A stretch of 64,000 bases of DNA from Bacteroidota bacterium (GCA_016720655.1 JADKKE010000006.1:177960-241959); one strand, 5' to 3'; counted from the stretch's first letter, positions 1 to 8,894 are shown. Numbers and translations are program-made. Notes: a model not told the origin generated them from the sequence alone.

Positions 1-312
1 TTGAAAAGCCTGATAAATATAGATCCGTTCTACTTCAATTACTTTTGCATCTTTGAATTCATCGTAAGTCCTGTCTCTCCTGATCTTCGCATACCCCACC
101 GGTTCCTCATTTGCGAATACAAATAAAAAAGTATTTACATCCCGGTTCTCCAGATCCTTTTTAATTTTCTCTTCATCAAAAGCATCGAGAAGATAGGTCT
201 GCATATCTTCCGGTGTATTGTAATCTTTCCAGGTTTCATAAAAGGTTTCTCTGCCAATCCTGGCCAGAAGGGAATATTCACCGGGTTCAACCAAACGCAC
301 TGAAACTTGCAT
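1..312 (-). CDS. GNAT family N-acetyltransferase (3' end cut by window edge)
   Basis: The minus-strand frame is open from an ATG at 312 to the window edge, giving 104 residues with no stop. It begins MQVSVRLVEPGEYSLLARIG. The visible part has the order expected of the N-terminal half of a GNAT fold: a leading strand, a Tyr/Thr-rich helix near residues 24-40, strand FLFVFANEEPVGYAKIR (about 62-78), and KVIEVERIYI near residue 92, matching the conserved LERIYV strand before the acetyl-CoA loop. The acetyl-CoA-binding R/Q-x-x-G-x-G/A loop lies outside the window. The substrate cannot be inferred. It is divergent from the MORN-repeat gene, with about 100 bp between the two starts. Confidence 0.75.
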   Translation of the reverse strand, partial: MQVSVRLVEPGEYSLLARIGRETFYETWKDYNTPEDMQTYLLDAFDEEKIKKDLENRDVNTFLFVFANEEPVGYAKIRRDRTYDEFKDAKVIEVERIYIYQAFQ

Positions 313-410
313 TGAAGAGAAATTTAGGTCCTAAAAATACAGAAAACATGTAAAATTCATCCGATCATGAACAATTCGATTAATTTTGCGCCAATAATCA
401 TGATAACAAT

Positions 411-1163
411 ATGAAAAAGGTACTCTATACATTCCTCCTTATTTTCCCGGCATTCATCTATGCACAGCAGGCGCCCAAAACTGTTCCACTGATCCAGAAA
501 GGTGAAAAAACCGAAAACAAAGCGGATACCATTGTATCAAAAGATCCACTTGATCCATCACGGGAGTACATCATTATTCTGAATTTTAAAGGAGTCATGA
601 CTGAACAAGGCACCAAAGTGAGTGGCCGGAAAGATGGAGTCTGGAGGGAATACTCGAATGGAAATGGATTGCTTAGCAAAGTCACAGAATATAAAATGGG
701 ACGTAAACACGGCGCTTGTATTACTTTTTCTGTAATTGGTCAGGCCACATTGGACGAAACGTATGTGAACGATACTCTGCAGGGAAAACGAACAACTTAT
801 CTGAGCAACGGAAGAATCAAAACAACCGAATATTTTGTAAACGGTATTCTTACCGGTGAAAAGAAAAGCTATTACGAAGACACAAAAATTCAGGAAGAAG
901 CTTTTTACAAAAACGGAGTTCGTGAAGGTGTGAGCAAATGGTACAAACAGAATGGAAAAACAACTCTGGAATACTCCTACAAGAATGGAGAATTGCAAGG
1001 ACCTGCAAAAGAATACGATGACAATGGCGTTATAAAACGCGAAGGAAATTACATTTCCAATAATGAAGAAGGAGAATGGAAAGTTTACGAGGATTCTGTT
1101 TTGGTGAAAAAGGTAATTTACAAAGGCGGACAAATATTCCGGGAAATTCCTGTGAAGAAATAA
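411..1163 (+). CDS. Secreted MORN-repeat (YwqK-like) protein
   Basis: The 250-residue protein starts with a signal peptide (MKKVLYTFLLIFPAFIYA, cleavage likely before QQ). After a linker it has about five tandem 23-residue MORN-like units between residues 70 and 240. Each holds a G-x-W/K-x-x-Y core followed by a Y-x-N/x-G-x-x-x-G turn, for example YKMGRKHG, YVNDTLQG, YFVNGILTG, YKNGVREG and YKNGELQG. Databases often label such Bacteroidetes proteins toxin-antitoxin system YwqK family antitoxin. Nothing here supports a toxin-antitoxin role: no toxin gene is adjacent and the protein is exported. A surface or periplasmic binding role is possible but unproven. It stands alone, convergent with the next gene. 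Confidence 0.8.
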   Translation: MKKVLYTFLLIFPAFIYAQQAPKTVPLIQKGEKTENKADTIVSKDPLDPSREYIIILNFKGVMTEQGTKVSGRKDGVWREYSNGNGLLSKVTEYKMGRKHGACITFSVIGQATLDETYVNDTLQGKRTTYLSNGRIKTTEYFVNGILTGEKKSYYEDTKIQEEAFYKNGVREGVSKWYKQNGKTTLEYSYKNGELQGPAKEYDDNGVIKREGNYISNNEEGEWKVYEDSVLVKKVIYKGGQIFREIPVKK

Positions 1164-1196
1164 TGGGCCAATTGCAATACCGAATGAAGCCTTGAC

Positions 1197-1685
1197 TTAC
1201 ACTTCCAGGAGTGCTTTGTGCCAGCTTTCTTTCAGTGGAACTTCCCATTTCGTGTTCAGATCAATTTTGCTTTGAACCAGGTTATTGAATACAATTGTAT
1301 CCGCGGTAATTTCTCCTTTTTCCATTTTCTCTTCGAAAATAGTGCGGTTCACAACGCTGACATTGTCGGCAGTTTTAAATGCAAATAACATCCTGTTCAT
1401 GAGCGAAAGATTCATTTCCTTTTCCAGATTCTGGATGAAGTGAACAGACTTATCAATCGAACAACCGCTTGCAGCCGCTTGTTTTTCGTCGATCATCATC
1501 ACGATAAATCTATCGTATCGTATTTCATAACTGGCAAGCAAAGCCTGATCGTGCGCTGTCCAGTTTGCAAGAAATGCTTTAATTTTTTGATCAATGGCTT
1601 CCACATCTGTTGATGTAAATGCTCGGTCGGATTGATATACCCATACTCGCGAGTGATCCGGCATGGAAGTGAACGGACTATACAT
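1197..1685 (-). CDS. Conserved Bacteroidetes hypothetical protein (162 aa)
   Basis: This is a 162-residue soluble protein without a signal peptide. The start MYSPFTSMPDHSRVWVYQSDRAFT is followed by a mixed alpha/beta sequence with WTAHDQALLASYEIRYDRFIV (about residues 42-63) and GCSIDKSVHFIQ (about 74-85). Similar Bacteroidetes proteins are often named ABC transporter ATPase, but no Walker A, signature or Walker B motif is present, so that name is not supported. The Asp/Cys-containing stretch MMIDEKQAAASGCSIDKS is the most distinctive segment. It is probably expressed alone; an 88-bp gap separates it from the MFS gene that ends at 1774. Function unknown. Confidence 0.65.
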   Translation of the reverse strand: MYSPFTSMPDHSRVWVYQSDRAFTSTDVEAIDQKIKAFLANWTAHDQALLASYEIRYDRFIVMMIDEKQAAASGCSIDKSVHFIQNLEKEMNLSLMNRMLFAFKTADNVSVVNRTIFEEKMEKGEITADTIVFNNLVQSKIDLNTKWEVPLKESWHKALLEV

Positions 1686-1773
1686 AGCAATTTCTTTATA
1701 CTTGTTGAAGTGTGATAATTTTAAGCGATTCGATTTTAAGCGGATCGAATGACAAAGATACGGATAAGTTTTA

Positions 1774-3030
1774 TCAGGCCTTACTCAGGTCGAGTTTACG
1801 CATTTCCGGCAGTGCTACACCAGCCGCTGCTACAGATGTAAGTGCAATGGATCCGCCAATGATTACCGACGGAATCAAACCCAGAAGTTTTGCTGCAAAT
1901 CCGGATTCAAAGGCACCAATTTCATTGGAGGAACTAATAAACATAGTACTTACAGAAGAAACCCTGCCGCGCATATGGTCCGGAGTCATCAATTGCATGA
2001 TCAACGAACGGATGACGACACTTACATTGTCGAATGCTCCGCTCAGTGCAAGAATAAACAAGGAGAGATAAAAATTTCTGCTCAGTGCAAATGCAATCAT
2101 GCAAACAGAAAATCCGGCCACACAAAACAACAAGCGTTTGCCTGCATTTTTTAATGGAGGATACCGTGTCATATACAATGCAATGATGACGGACCCGGCA
2201 AAGGGAGCGGCACGTAGAAAACCAAAGCCTTTTTCTCCTACATGCAATATATCGCTGGCAAAACTGGGTAACATCGCAGTTGCTCCTCCGAAAAGTACTG
2301 CAATCAGGTCAAGTGTGAGCGCTCCCAATATAGCCTGGTTGCTAAATACGAATCGCAAACCTTCCCGGATGTTGCTCATCATTTTCTCGCCGGGTTTTAT
2401 CTCCTGTATCGGTTGTGGAGGAATTCTGACGATCTGAAGAAATCCAATCAGCATACACACCAGCACTACAATGTAGGAAGTATTCTTTCCGAAGAAGCCC
2501 AGCATTAGTCCGCCACCGGATGAGCCAAGTACGACAGCAATGTGCCAGAATGTGCTGTTCCATGCCGAAGAGTTTGCATACGCTTCCCTTGGGACCACTT
2601 GTGTCATGAGTGGAAATTGTGCCGGACTGTAAAACCCGCGCAGAATCCCGATACCGAACATGATCACATAAAATGGAAATGCGGATTGCTGGCTCAGCGG
2701 AAGACTGGAATAATGATAGGACAAATACGTGAGTATTCCGGTACAGACTATCATCAATCCCTGAACCCAAACCAGGATTTTCCGTCGGTCACTTCGATCC
2801 GAAATATAACCGCCATACAAAGCCAGACCAACAGCCGGAATAGCTTCTGCAAGTCCGATGAAACCAAGGGATAAAGGATCGTGTGTAATTTCATATACCT
2901 GCCAACTCAATACAACAAATTGTATTTGCAAAGCGAGTGTGAGCATGAACTTTGAGAAAATAAATCTTCTGAAATTCAAATGCTGAAAAGCCAGAAAAGA
3001 TTCTTTATTTCCTAGTAATGGTTTTGTCAT
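1774..3030 (-). CDS. MFS transporter, EntS/MFS_3-like exporter
   Basis: The 418-residue integral membrane protein has about 12 hydrophobic segments. The loop after the second segment holds the major facilitator motif A (GYISDRSDRRK, residues 74-84). Overall sequence and length fit the MFS_3 group, which includes the enterobactin exporter EntS and many multidrug exporters. A glycine-rich segment SSGGGLMLGFFG near residues 170-181 is typical of helix 5 in exporters. The substrate cannot be deduced because no siderophore genes are nearby. It is transcribed away from the ABC-F gene side and spaced about 30 bp from it. The frame is intact and full length. Confidence 0.85.
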   Translation of the reverse strand: MTKPLLGNKESFLAFQHLNFRRFIFSKFMLTLALQIQFVVLSWQVYEITHDPLSLGFIGLAEAIPAVGLALYGGYISDRSDRRKILVWVQGLMIVCTGILTYLSYHYSSLPLSQQSAFPFYVIMFGIGILRGFYSPAQFPLMTQVVPREAYANSSAWNSTFWHIAVVLGSSGGGLMLGFFGKNTSYIVVLVCMLIGFLQIVRIPPQPIQEIKPGEKMMSNIREGLRFVFSNQAILGALTLDLIAVLFGGATAMLPSFASDILHVGEKGFGFLRAAPFAGSVIIALYMTRYPPLKNAGKRLLFCVAGFSVCMIAFALSRNFYLSLFILALSGAFDNVSVVIRSLIMQLMTPDHMRGRVSSVSTMFISSSNEIGAFESGFAAKLLGLIPSVIIGGSIALTSVAAAGVALPEMRKLDLSKA

Positions 3031-3061
3031 AATGGATTTCTTCCAGCATCAAAAAAAAATA

Positions 3062-4951
3062 TTATGCCAATTCAGACAATTCCAGCCAGCGCATCGACTT
3101 TTCATCAATTTCCTGAATCACCTGCTCCATTCGTAGAGCCCACTCCTGCAATTGTATGTGTGTGGCTTCTGTCCCTCCCATCTGATCCTCAAGACCAAGC
3201 TTTTCTTTCTCCAGTAATTCTATTGCTTTGCCAAGGTTTTCATATTCCAGTCTTTCCTTATACGAAAGCTTTTTCTTATCGCCCTTGTTGGTATTGTCTC
3301 TCTTTTTTTGTTCCTCGACTTCTTTGTTTTTAGCACGAGCGGCTTCCTTCTCTTTCTCTTCTTCCACCATTCTCCATTCGGTGTAAGTTCCATTGTAATC
3401 TTTAATAACACCATTGCCTTCAAAGATGAACAGATGATCCACCAGTTTATCCATGAAATACCTGTCGTGGCTCACGATGATTAAACATCCTTTGTAATTC
3501 AACAGAAATTCTTCCAGAATTCCCAATGTTAACAAGTCAAGATCATTGGTGGGTTCATCCAAAATCAAAAAGTTGGGATTCCGGATTAAGACAGTCAGCA
3601 AATGCAAACGTCTTCGTTCTCCCCCGCTGAGTTTGGATACATAAGTGAATTGCTGTTCAGGTGGAAATTGAAAAAGATTCAGAAATTGAGATGCAGAAAC
3701 TTTGGAACCGTCGCTCAACTGAATGACTTCAGCGTAATCTTTGACAACTTCAATAACACGTTTATCATCCTTCAATTCCAGACCTTGCTGAGAATAGTAA
3801 CCGAAGATAATAGTATCCCCAACATTGATCTTTCCACTGTCCGGGAGTTCTTTGCCTGTTAAGAGATTCAGGAAAGTTGATTTCCCGGCTCCATTTTTTC
3901 CGACAATTCCAATTCGTTCACCGGTCCGGAACGTATAGTCAAATCCATTCAGGATCGTCAATTCATCGAATCGTTTATTTACTTTTTTCAATTCAATCAC
4001 CTTGCCGCCGATGCGATTCATTTTCACATCGAGCTCTATCGTGCCTTGTGTTTTTTTACCTGCGGCTTTATCTTTCAGTTCATAGAAAGAATCTATTCTT
4101 GCTTTTGATTTTGTTCCTCTCGCTTTGGGCATTCTCCGCATCCATTCCAACTCAGTGCGCATCAGATTGCGGGCCTTGTCTGTTTCCTGCGATTCGTTCC
4201 ATTCCCGTTCAGCTTTCTTCTCCAGAAAATAAGAATAGTTCCCTTCATAGGTAAACAAGCGATTATTCTCAAGTTCAATGATTTTATCGCAAATATTATC
4301 GAGAAAATACCTGTCGTGTGTCACGAGTAATAGCGAAAGCTGAGAACGCGTGAGAAATTCTTCCAGCCATTCAACCATCTCCACATCGAGGTGATTCGTT
4401 GGCTCATCCATGATCAACAGTTCTGCCGGTTCGATGAGTGTCTTTGCAAGGGCAATTCTTTTCCGTTGTCCTCCGGAAAGCTGTCGCACCTTTTGATCAA
4501 GGTGATGGATGTTCAGTCGTGACAACACCTGACGAACACGCACTTCGTAATCCCAGGCATGTGCATCGTCCATTTTGGAAGCTGCTTCCTCCAATGCTTT
4601 TTGAGTAATCGGCGAATGTGCTTCTGCATCAGCTTCCAGACATGCTTCGTATTCCTTCAGCAGACGAATAATGGGATTGTCCATACTAAAAATAACTTCC
4701 AGCACAGTCTTTTGTGTATCCAAAAAAGGATCCTGATCGAGATAAGCAACACGGATATCTTTCCGCATGGTCACATCACCGGAATCCGCATTGTCTTGTC
4801 CGGCCAGGATTCGCATCAGCGTGGTTTTTCCGGTTCCGTTCCGTGCAATCAACGCAACTTTCTCGCCTTTTGCAATCCCAAAACTTATTCCGTCGAAAAG
4901 AATTTTCTCTCCATAGGATTTACTCAGATTTTCAACAGATAACAAATTCAT
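3062..4951 (-). CDS. ABC-F family ATPase (Uup-like)
   Basis: The 629-residue soluble protein has two ABC ATPase domains joined by a basic linker and no membrane domain, the ABC-F layout. Domain 1 has Walker A ARNGTGKT (36-43), signature LSGGQ (157-161) and Walker B/D-loop DEPTNHLD (181-188). Domain 2 has Walker A GKNGAGKS (350-357), signature LSGGE (440-444) and DEPTNDLD. The linker ELEWMRRMPKARGTKSKAR (about 267-285) is the ribosome-interacting region of ABC-F proteins. A charged C-terminal extension (about 530-629, rich in Lys/Glu) predicts a coiled coil as in Uup. The first Walker A has Ala where the first Gly is usual. The role is probably translation-linked or DNA-structure-linked, as for Uup. 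Confidence 0.9.
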   Translation of the reverse strand: MNLLSVENLSKSYGEKILFDGISFGIAKGEKVALIARNGTGKTTLMRILAGQDNADSGDVTMRKDIRVAYLDQDPFLDTQKTVLEVIFSMDNPIIRLLKEYEACLEADAEAHSPITQKALEEAASKMDDAHAWDYEVRVRQVLSRLNIHHLDQKVRQLSGGQRKRIALAKTLIEPAELLIMDEPTNHLDVEMVEWLEEFLTRSQLSLLLVTHDRYFLDNICDKIIELENNRLFTYEGNYSYFLEKKAEREWNESQETDKARNLMRTELEWMRRMPKARGTKSKARIDSFYELKDKAAGKKTQGTIELDVKMNRIGGKVIELKKVNKRFDELTILNGFDYTFRTGERIGIVGKNGAGKSTFLNLLTGKELPDSGKINVGDTIIFGYYSQQGLELKDDKRVIEVVKDYAEVIQLSDGSKVSASQFLNLFQFPPEQQFTYVSKLSGGERRRLHLLTVLIRNPNFLILDEPTNDLDLLTLGILEEFLLNYKGCLIIVSHDRYFMDKLVDHLFIFEGNGVIKDYNGTYTEWRMVEEEKEKEAARAKNKEVEEQKKRDNTNKGDKKKLSYKERLEYENLGKAIELLEKEKLGLEDQMGGTEATHIQLQEWALRMEQVIQEIDEKSMRWLELSELA

Positions 4952-5057
4952 AATTCAGAGTCAGCACTCGGGTAAATTCCACTATGGATAAATAGAACCG
5001 AACAATTTTTATTTGCAAAAACAAAAACGTTCCGTTAAAAATAATTTGACTAAAATT

Positions 5058-5600
5058 TTAATCCTTACTTCCTTTTTCTCCTACAAAATAATCCGTTGAA
5101 TATTTGAATAAGACATTGAAAGTAGTAAGCGAACCATAACAACGTGTGATGTATTGTTGAATATTCACTTTATCATCTTCCGTTAACTTGTCGTGAGAAT
5201 TGATCCGCTGTTCCAAAACACGCAGTCGATCACGCAGCATCACAATTTTATTGAAGAACACATCGATCGGAACTTCCTTCGATTTGAGAGAAGTGTCCCC
5301 GGGTTTCATGATGAGAGTCCCTCCTGTCCACTTCTGACCGATTTCGACACGCTCCTGCATGTCAGAATACTTTTTGATGATGTTTACGAGCAGCACTTCA
5401 ATATCCGCCAGACTCACCAAATCATTGTCTGCATCATTCGCATCGATGATCTCGAGCTCACTATCCGTTCTCTCAATATCACGCATCCCGTGTTGCATGA
5501 AAGTAATCACATATTCTTCCGGTTTAATCTGAACGACTACTCCATCCCCAAATTGAGGATGCCGGATCCGGGAACCAATACCAAGGCTAATTTTTTGCAT
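5058..5600 (-). CDS. Conserved hypothetical protein with N-terminal Tudor/SH3-like segment
   Basis: The 180-residue soluble protein begins MQKISLGIGSRIRHPQFGDGVVV. This G-x-R-V-x-H-P-x-F-G-x-G-x-V pattern resembles the small Tudor/SH3-like nucleic-acid or RNA-polymerase-binding module at the C terminus of PcrA/UvrD helicases. The rest is helical, with LADIEVLLVNIIKKY (about 63-77) and a charged helix VMLRDRLRVLEQRINSHDKL (about 119-138). The family is recognisable as Bacteroidetes-conserved, but its function is not established and the Tudor assignment is an inference from the motif alone. The upstream region has TAAATTTGCACC, a plausible Bacteroidetes -7 element, just before the start. Confidence 0.65.
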   Translation of the reverse strand: MQKISLGIGSRIRHPQFGDGVVVQIKPEEYVITFMQHGMRDIERTDSELEIIDANDADNDLVSLADIEVLLVNIIKKYSDMQERVEIGQKWTGGTLIMKPGDTSLKSKEVPIDVFFNKIVMLRDRLRVLEQRINSHDKLTEDDKVNIQQYITRCYGSLTTFNVLFKYSTDYFVGEKGSKD

Positions 5601-6237
5601 GAGGTTTCTTTATTGGTGCAAATTTATGTAAACAGCTGAAAGAAGGCCGCTGAATATTTATCGATTTAGAAAAAATATCATGTACAGACCTTTGAAAATT
5701 AATTCCATTCACCGCTCAAATTCAGGTTCTTACCTCAATCAATGGTTAAGAGATGTTAAACATTGTCATTTTAGTGTCAATGTCGGCAATCGTTACAACA
5801 ATAGAGCGCTTTATGCGTTTCTTGTTATAGTTTTTGTGTTCATGTTTTTCGTGTGGGGGGCCGTTGGGGTAAAAGCCAACGGCTCTTCTTTTTAAGGCGG
5901 TTCAAGGTTTAAGGTTTAGGTCCTGTTCAAGTGTTCTTGGTTCAGAGTTCCGTGTTCAGTGTTCCGTGTTCTGTGTGTAGATAGTGTTGTGCTTGATTGA
6001 ACTTAGAAGCACGAACCGATTTGTGTAGATACATACTGAACACTTAGCAAGGAACAGCACTACTATCCCGCTCGCTAAACCCAGAACACGAAACCCTGAA
6101 CCGAAACCCGGAACTTTGAACCTGGAACTCTGTAAACTGAACTCTAACCTGCAAACCAAATTGTAAATTTTTAAAATTGCCACGCATTATTGTTACCTTC
6201 GAAGCGATTTAAATGAGTACCAAATGGACGATCATCC
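5601..6237. other. Long intergenic region between divergent genes
   Basis: This 637-bp gap between the 5600 gene (minus) and mgtE (plus) has one 71-codon ORF (5680-5895) with no recognisable homology and doubtful codon use, so it is not called. The right two thirds carry the word-repeat inverted arms described separately at 5899-6165. The sequence TTGTTACCTTCG near 6189-6200 may be the -7 region of the mgtE promoter. Confidence 0.5.
5899..6165. repeat. Degenerate word-repeat inverted arms (GTTC/AGAGTTCC words)
   Basis: The left arm (about 5899-5980) is made of GGTTC, GTGTTC and CAGAGTTCC words. The right arm (about 6077-6165) is the reverse complement of the same vocabulary, including GAACC, GAACAC and GGAACTCTG. 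The arms are separated by about 100 bp that contains no gene. Pairing would be imperfect but extensive. It belongs to the same class of intergenic structure as those near 10.4, 45.4, 51.7 and 53.0 kb. Confidence 0.6.
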
Positions 6238-7617
6238 ATGTTTAGTGAACAAGAAAAAGAGCTGCTTGCCGAGCGTATGGTTACCGGCAATCTCTACAAA
6301 CTGAAACACTTAACCGAGTCCGTTCAGCCTGAAGAGCTTGCGGAGCTGATCAATGAATCCAAGCATATAGATGTTCGTAAAGTTTTCCAGGTACTGGAAG
6401 CGGAGAAGGCAATCAAAACTTTTGAGAACCTCGACTTCGATATCCAGGAGGAATTGCTGGGCACTTTTAGTGTTGAGCAACTCTCGCATACCTTAAATCA
6501 GATTTCTCCGGATGACCGGACTGCTCTTTTCGAAAAACTTTCTCAGGAAACACTGCAGAAGTATCTGAGTCTGCTCAGCGATGAAGAGCGGAAGACAGCA
6601 AACCAATTGCTGCAATATCCTGAAGACAGTATTGGCCGATTGATGACACCGGATTTTATTTCGGTGAAAGAAGACTGGACGATTCAGCAGGTTTTGGATT
6701 ATATCCGCAAGTATGGAAAGGATTCGGAAACACTCAATGTGATTTATGTAACGGATCCAAAAGGTTTTCTGCAGGACGATATTAAGGTACGTGATTTTCT
6801 CCTTGCTCCTCTTGACAAAAAAGTTGGCGACCTGATGACACGTCAGGTTGTTGCTTTGTATGCACGCGATGACCAGGAAAAAGCCATTGATATTTTCAAA
6901 CAAACCAATCGTGTCGCGCTTCCTGTAACAGATTTCAATGGATTGCTTCTGGGTATCGTCACCTTTGACGATATGATGGATGTAATCGAAGAAGAAGATA
7001 CTGAGGATATCCAGAAATTTGGGGGTACTGAAGCTTTGTCAGAACCTTACCTCAAAGTTTCATTGCGGGAAATGGTCAGCAAACGTGCAGGCTGGCTCAT
7101 TATCCTTTTTCTTGGTGAAATGCTCACTGCAAGTGCAATGGGTTTTTTCAATGATGAACTCAATAAAGCCGTTGTTCTTGCCTTGTTTGTTCCACTGATA
7201 ATTTCATCGGGAGGTAACAGCGGTTCTCAGGCTGCAACTCTCATCATACGCGCCATGGCACTTGGAGAAATCACTCTTTCAAATTGGTGGCGTGTAATGC
7301 GGAGAGAATTTCTTTCCGGATTATTGTTGGGTACACTTTTGGGGCTCATCGGATTCATGCGGATAGCTGCCTGGACATTGTTCACCGATCTGTATGGACC
7401 ACATTGGTTATTGATCGCATTCACAGTCGGCTTCACCCTCATTGGTGTTGTCTTGTGGGGAACACTTTCCGGTTCGATGTTGCCTATGCTCCTGAAAAAG
7501 TTAGGCTTTGACCCGGCCGTCTCTTCAGCCCCATTCATTGCTACATTGGTTGATGTAACAGGTCTGATTATTTATTTTTCGATTGCCTTTTTAATTTTGA
7601 AAGGTACACTTCTCTGA
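6238..7617 (+). CDS. mgtE: Magnesium transporter MgtE
   Basis: The 459-residue protein has the complete MgtE architecture. An N-terminal helical domain (about 1-130) includes LLSDEERKTANQLLQYPEDSIGRLMT. Two CBS domains follow (about 135-195 and 197-255, the second starting VGDLMTRQVV). A five-helix membrane domain (about 285-459) carries SGGNSGSQ (324-331), the conserved segment of the Mg2+ pore. In the family the N and CBS domains sense cytoplasmic Mg2+ and close the channel. The start at 6238 is chosen because MFSEQEKELLAERM begins the N domain; no strong Shine-Dalgarno sequence is seen, as usual for the phylum. It is monocistronic and convergent with the hydrolase gene. Confidence 0.95.
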   Translation: MFSEQEKELLAERMVTGNLYKLKHLTESVQPEELAELINESKHIDVRKVFQVLEAEKAIKTFENLDFDIQEELLGTFSVEQLSHTLNQISPDDRTALFEKLSQETLQKYLSLLSDEERKTANQLLQYPEDSIGRLMTPDFISVKEDWTIQQVLDYIRKYGKDSETLNVIYVTDPKGFLQDDIKVRDFLLAPLDKKVGDLMTRQVVALYARDDQEKAIDIFKQTNRVALPVTDFNGLLLGIVTFDDMMDVIEEEDTEDIQKFGGTEALSEPYLKVSLREMVSKRAGWLIILFLGEMLTASAMGFFNDELNKAVVLALFVPLIISSGGNSGSQAATLIIRAMALGEITLSNWWRVMRREFLSGLLLGTLLGLIGFMRIAAWTLFTDLYGPHWLLIAFTVGFTLIGVVLWGTLSGSMLPMLLKKLGFDPAVSSAPFIATLVDVTGLIIYFSIAFLILKGTLL

Positions 7618-7720
7618 GTACAAACAATTAAGTGTCCCATCATATCATTTGGTCATAAATTTTATGATGACCCTCTCAAATTCGTCTTTTGATTCAACAA
7701 AAGGAAAATGTCCGCAAGAT

Positions 7721-8575
7721 TCAAAAAGATAATATTCGGAATTTTTTTAATGTTTTATGCAACTGCTCGTTGGCTTCCGGTGGAACAAAATCAGCTTCGG
7801 CTCCGCATAACAATGTGCGGCATTTCACTTTTTTCAATTCCGCTGTGAGATCGTAGGTGATCAGGGTGGAATCCTTATAGAGCGAATTCATCAGTTCTCT
7901 TGTCTTCACATAATTCGGTCGAAAAATCAAGGTCAGACTATCGATGTATTCAGGATGAAAAAAAGAATTTTTCAGCAATAATTTGAAATACCTGCTTACA
8001 GTCTCAGGTGTGCTGTTTTTGAATTCAGCACTCGCAAGAATTTCCTTTTTCTCCTTCGTAGTTTTTTCATCATCCCTGAGATCCATCATGCTGAAAGAGC
8101 TATCTCTCCAATAAGATGTTTGTGGGCTGGGATTGATCAACATCAGGCGCTGCAGACGATCGGGATACTTCACAGCGTAACGCATAGCAATGAGTCCGCC
8201 GAAAGAATGTCCCATCAGATTCATTTTGTCAATTTTGAAAAAGGCACGGATGGAATCCAGATCCTCAACAAACTGATTCATGTTCATACTTGAAGGATCT
8301 ACATCAACCGGTGACCTCCCACTTCCACGTTGATCATAAAAAATCAAACGGTATTTGGAAGCAAGTGATAGCAACTGAGGCAGGAAATAAGTGTGTTCCA
8401 TCCCCGGACCGCCATGAACGATGACTATTGGCTCCCCACTTCCAATCACACGACAATATATTTTAGTGCCTTTAACCTGCACCAGCATCTCCCTGTCAAC
8501 CATTTTGGTTTTAGCCTGACCGGAGATAGACAAAAGCTGGCTCATGATAAGTATGGTAAGAATCCGAATGGACAT
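7721..8575 (-). CDS. Secreted alpha/beta hydrolase (proline iminopeptidase-like), 3' end frameshifted
   Basis: The predicted protein has a short signal peptide (MSIRILTILIMSQLLSISGQA). It also has an alpha/beta hydrolase core with oxyanion-hole HGGPG (54-58), DQRGSGRS (81-88) and nucleophile elbow GHSFGG with Ser124. The acid is probably the Asp in GAEADFVPP. These motifs fit the S33 proline iminopeptidase/epoxide hydrolase group. The frame ends early at 7721 after KTLKKFRILSF. Removing one base from the T7 run at 7742-7748 restores NSEYYLFESCGHFPFVESK and a stop at 7645-7647. The catalytic His lies in that restored tail (CGHFPF). As sequenced, the protein would lack its His. Confidence 0.85.
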   Translation of the reverse strand: MSIRILTILIMSQLLSISGQAKTKMVDREMLVQVKGTKIYCRVIGSGEPIVIVHGGPGMEHTYFLPQLLSLASKYRLIFYDQRGSGRSPVDVDPSSMNMNQFVEDLDSIRAFFKIDKMNLMGHSFGGLIAMRYAVKYPDRLQRLMLINPSPQTSYWRDSSFSMMDLRDDEKTTKEKKEILASAEFKNSTPETVSRYFKLLLKNSFFHPEYIDSLTLIFRPNYVKTRELMNSLYKDSTLITYDLTAELKKVKCRTLLCGAEADFVPPEANEQLHKTLKKFRILSF

Positions 8576-8589
8576 AATTTGATTTTATG

Positions 8590-8621
8590 CAAAGATATCA
8601 GGATTAATAATTGATCTCAAA
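8590..8621 (-). promoter_or_regulatory. Bacteroidetes-type promoter for the alpha/beta hydrolase
   Basis: On the minus strand TTTG (8618-8621) is followed after 20 bp by TATCTTTG (8590-8597). This is a near-consensus -33/-7 pair for the Bacteroidetes primary sigma factor, ending about 15 bp upstream of the start codon at 8575. Confidence 0.55.
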
Positions 8622-8816
8622 TCCGCTGATTGAGTACCCTCGGGAAAGATGGATTGGCTTGCGAATGACAAAAATCATGGTTCCATAAGATTCTGTAAAA
8701 CAAACACATGCAAAGGTTATTTACATTTAGAAAAGATTATCCGAAAAGAATAGAAACTGAATTCTTAACTTGGGAAAATTAGCAATTTCAATTGCCCTTT
8801 GCGGTTAAAAGCATTA

Positions 8817-8894
8817 ATGAATCTGGCCACACTAAGAATCATCAAATTTTACCGAATGATATGGCTGCGGCACGATTTGCCGGCAGGAATGTAG
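8817..8894 (+). pseudogene. 5' end of sulP, cut off by an in-frame TAG
   Basis: An ATG at 8817 opens a frame reading MNLATLRIIKFYRMIWLRHD then LPAGM, followed by TAG at 8892-8894 and then GTG TTT TTC in the same frame. SulP proteins of this phylum read HDLPAG-hydrophobic-VFLVALPLCLGIA at this point, so the 25 codons are the expected N-terminal tail and the start of helix 1. The TAG replaces one hydrophobic residue. It may be a true nonsense mutation, a sequencing error, or be bypassed by restarting at the GTG at 8895. Confidence 0.6.

Noticed and set aside
411..1163. Antitoxin function for the YwqK/MORN protein
   Set aside because: There is no adjacent toxin and the protein has an export signal; the family name is misleading here.
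5680..5895. 71-codon plus-strand ORF before mgtE
   Set aside because: No recognisable family, weak coding character, no ribosome binding site, and it lies in a repeat-rich spacer.
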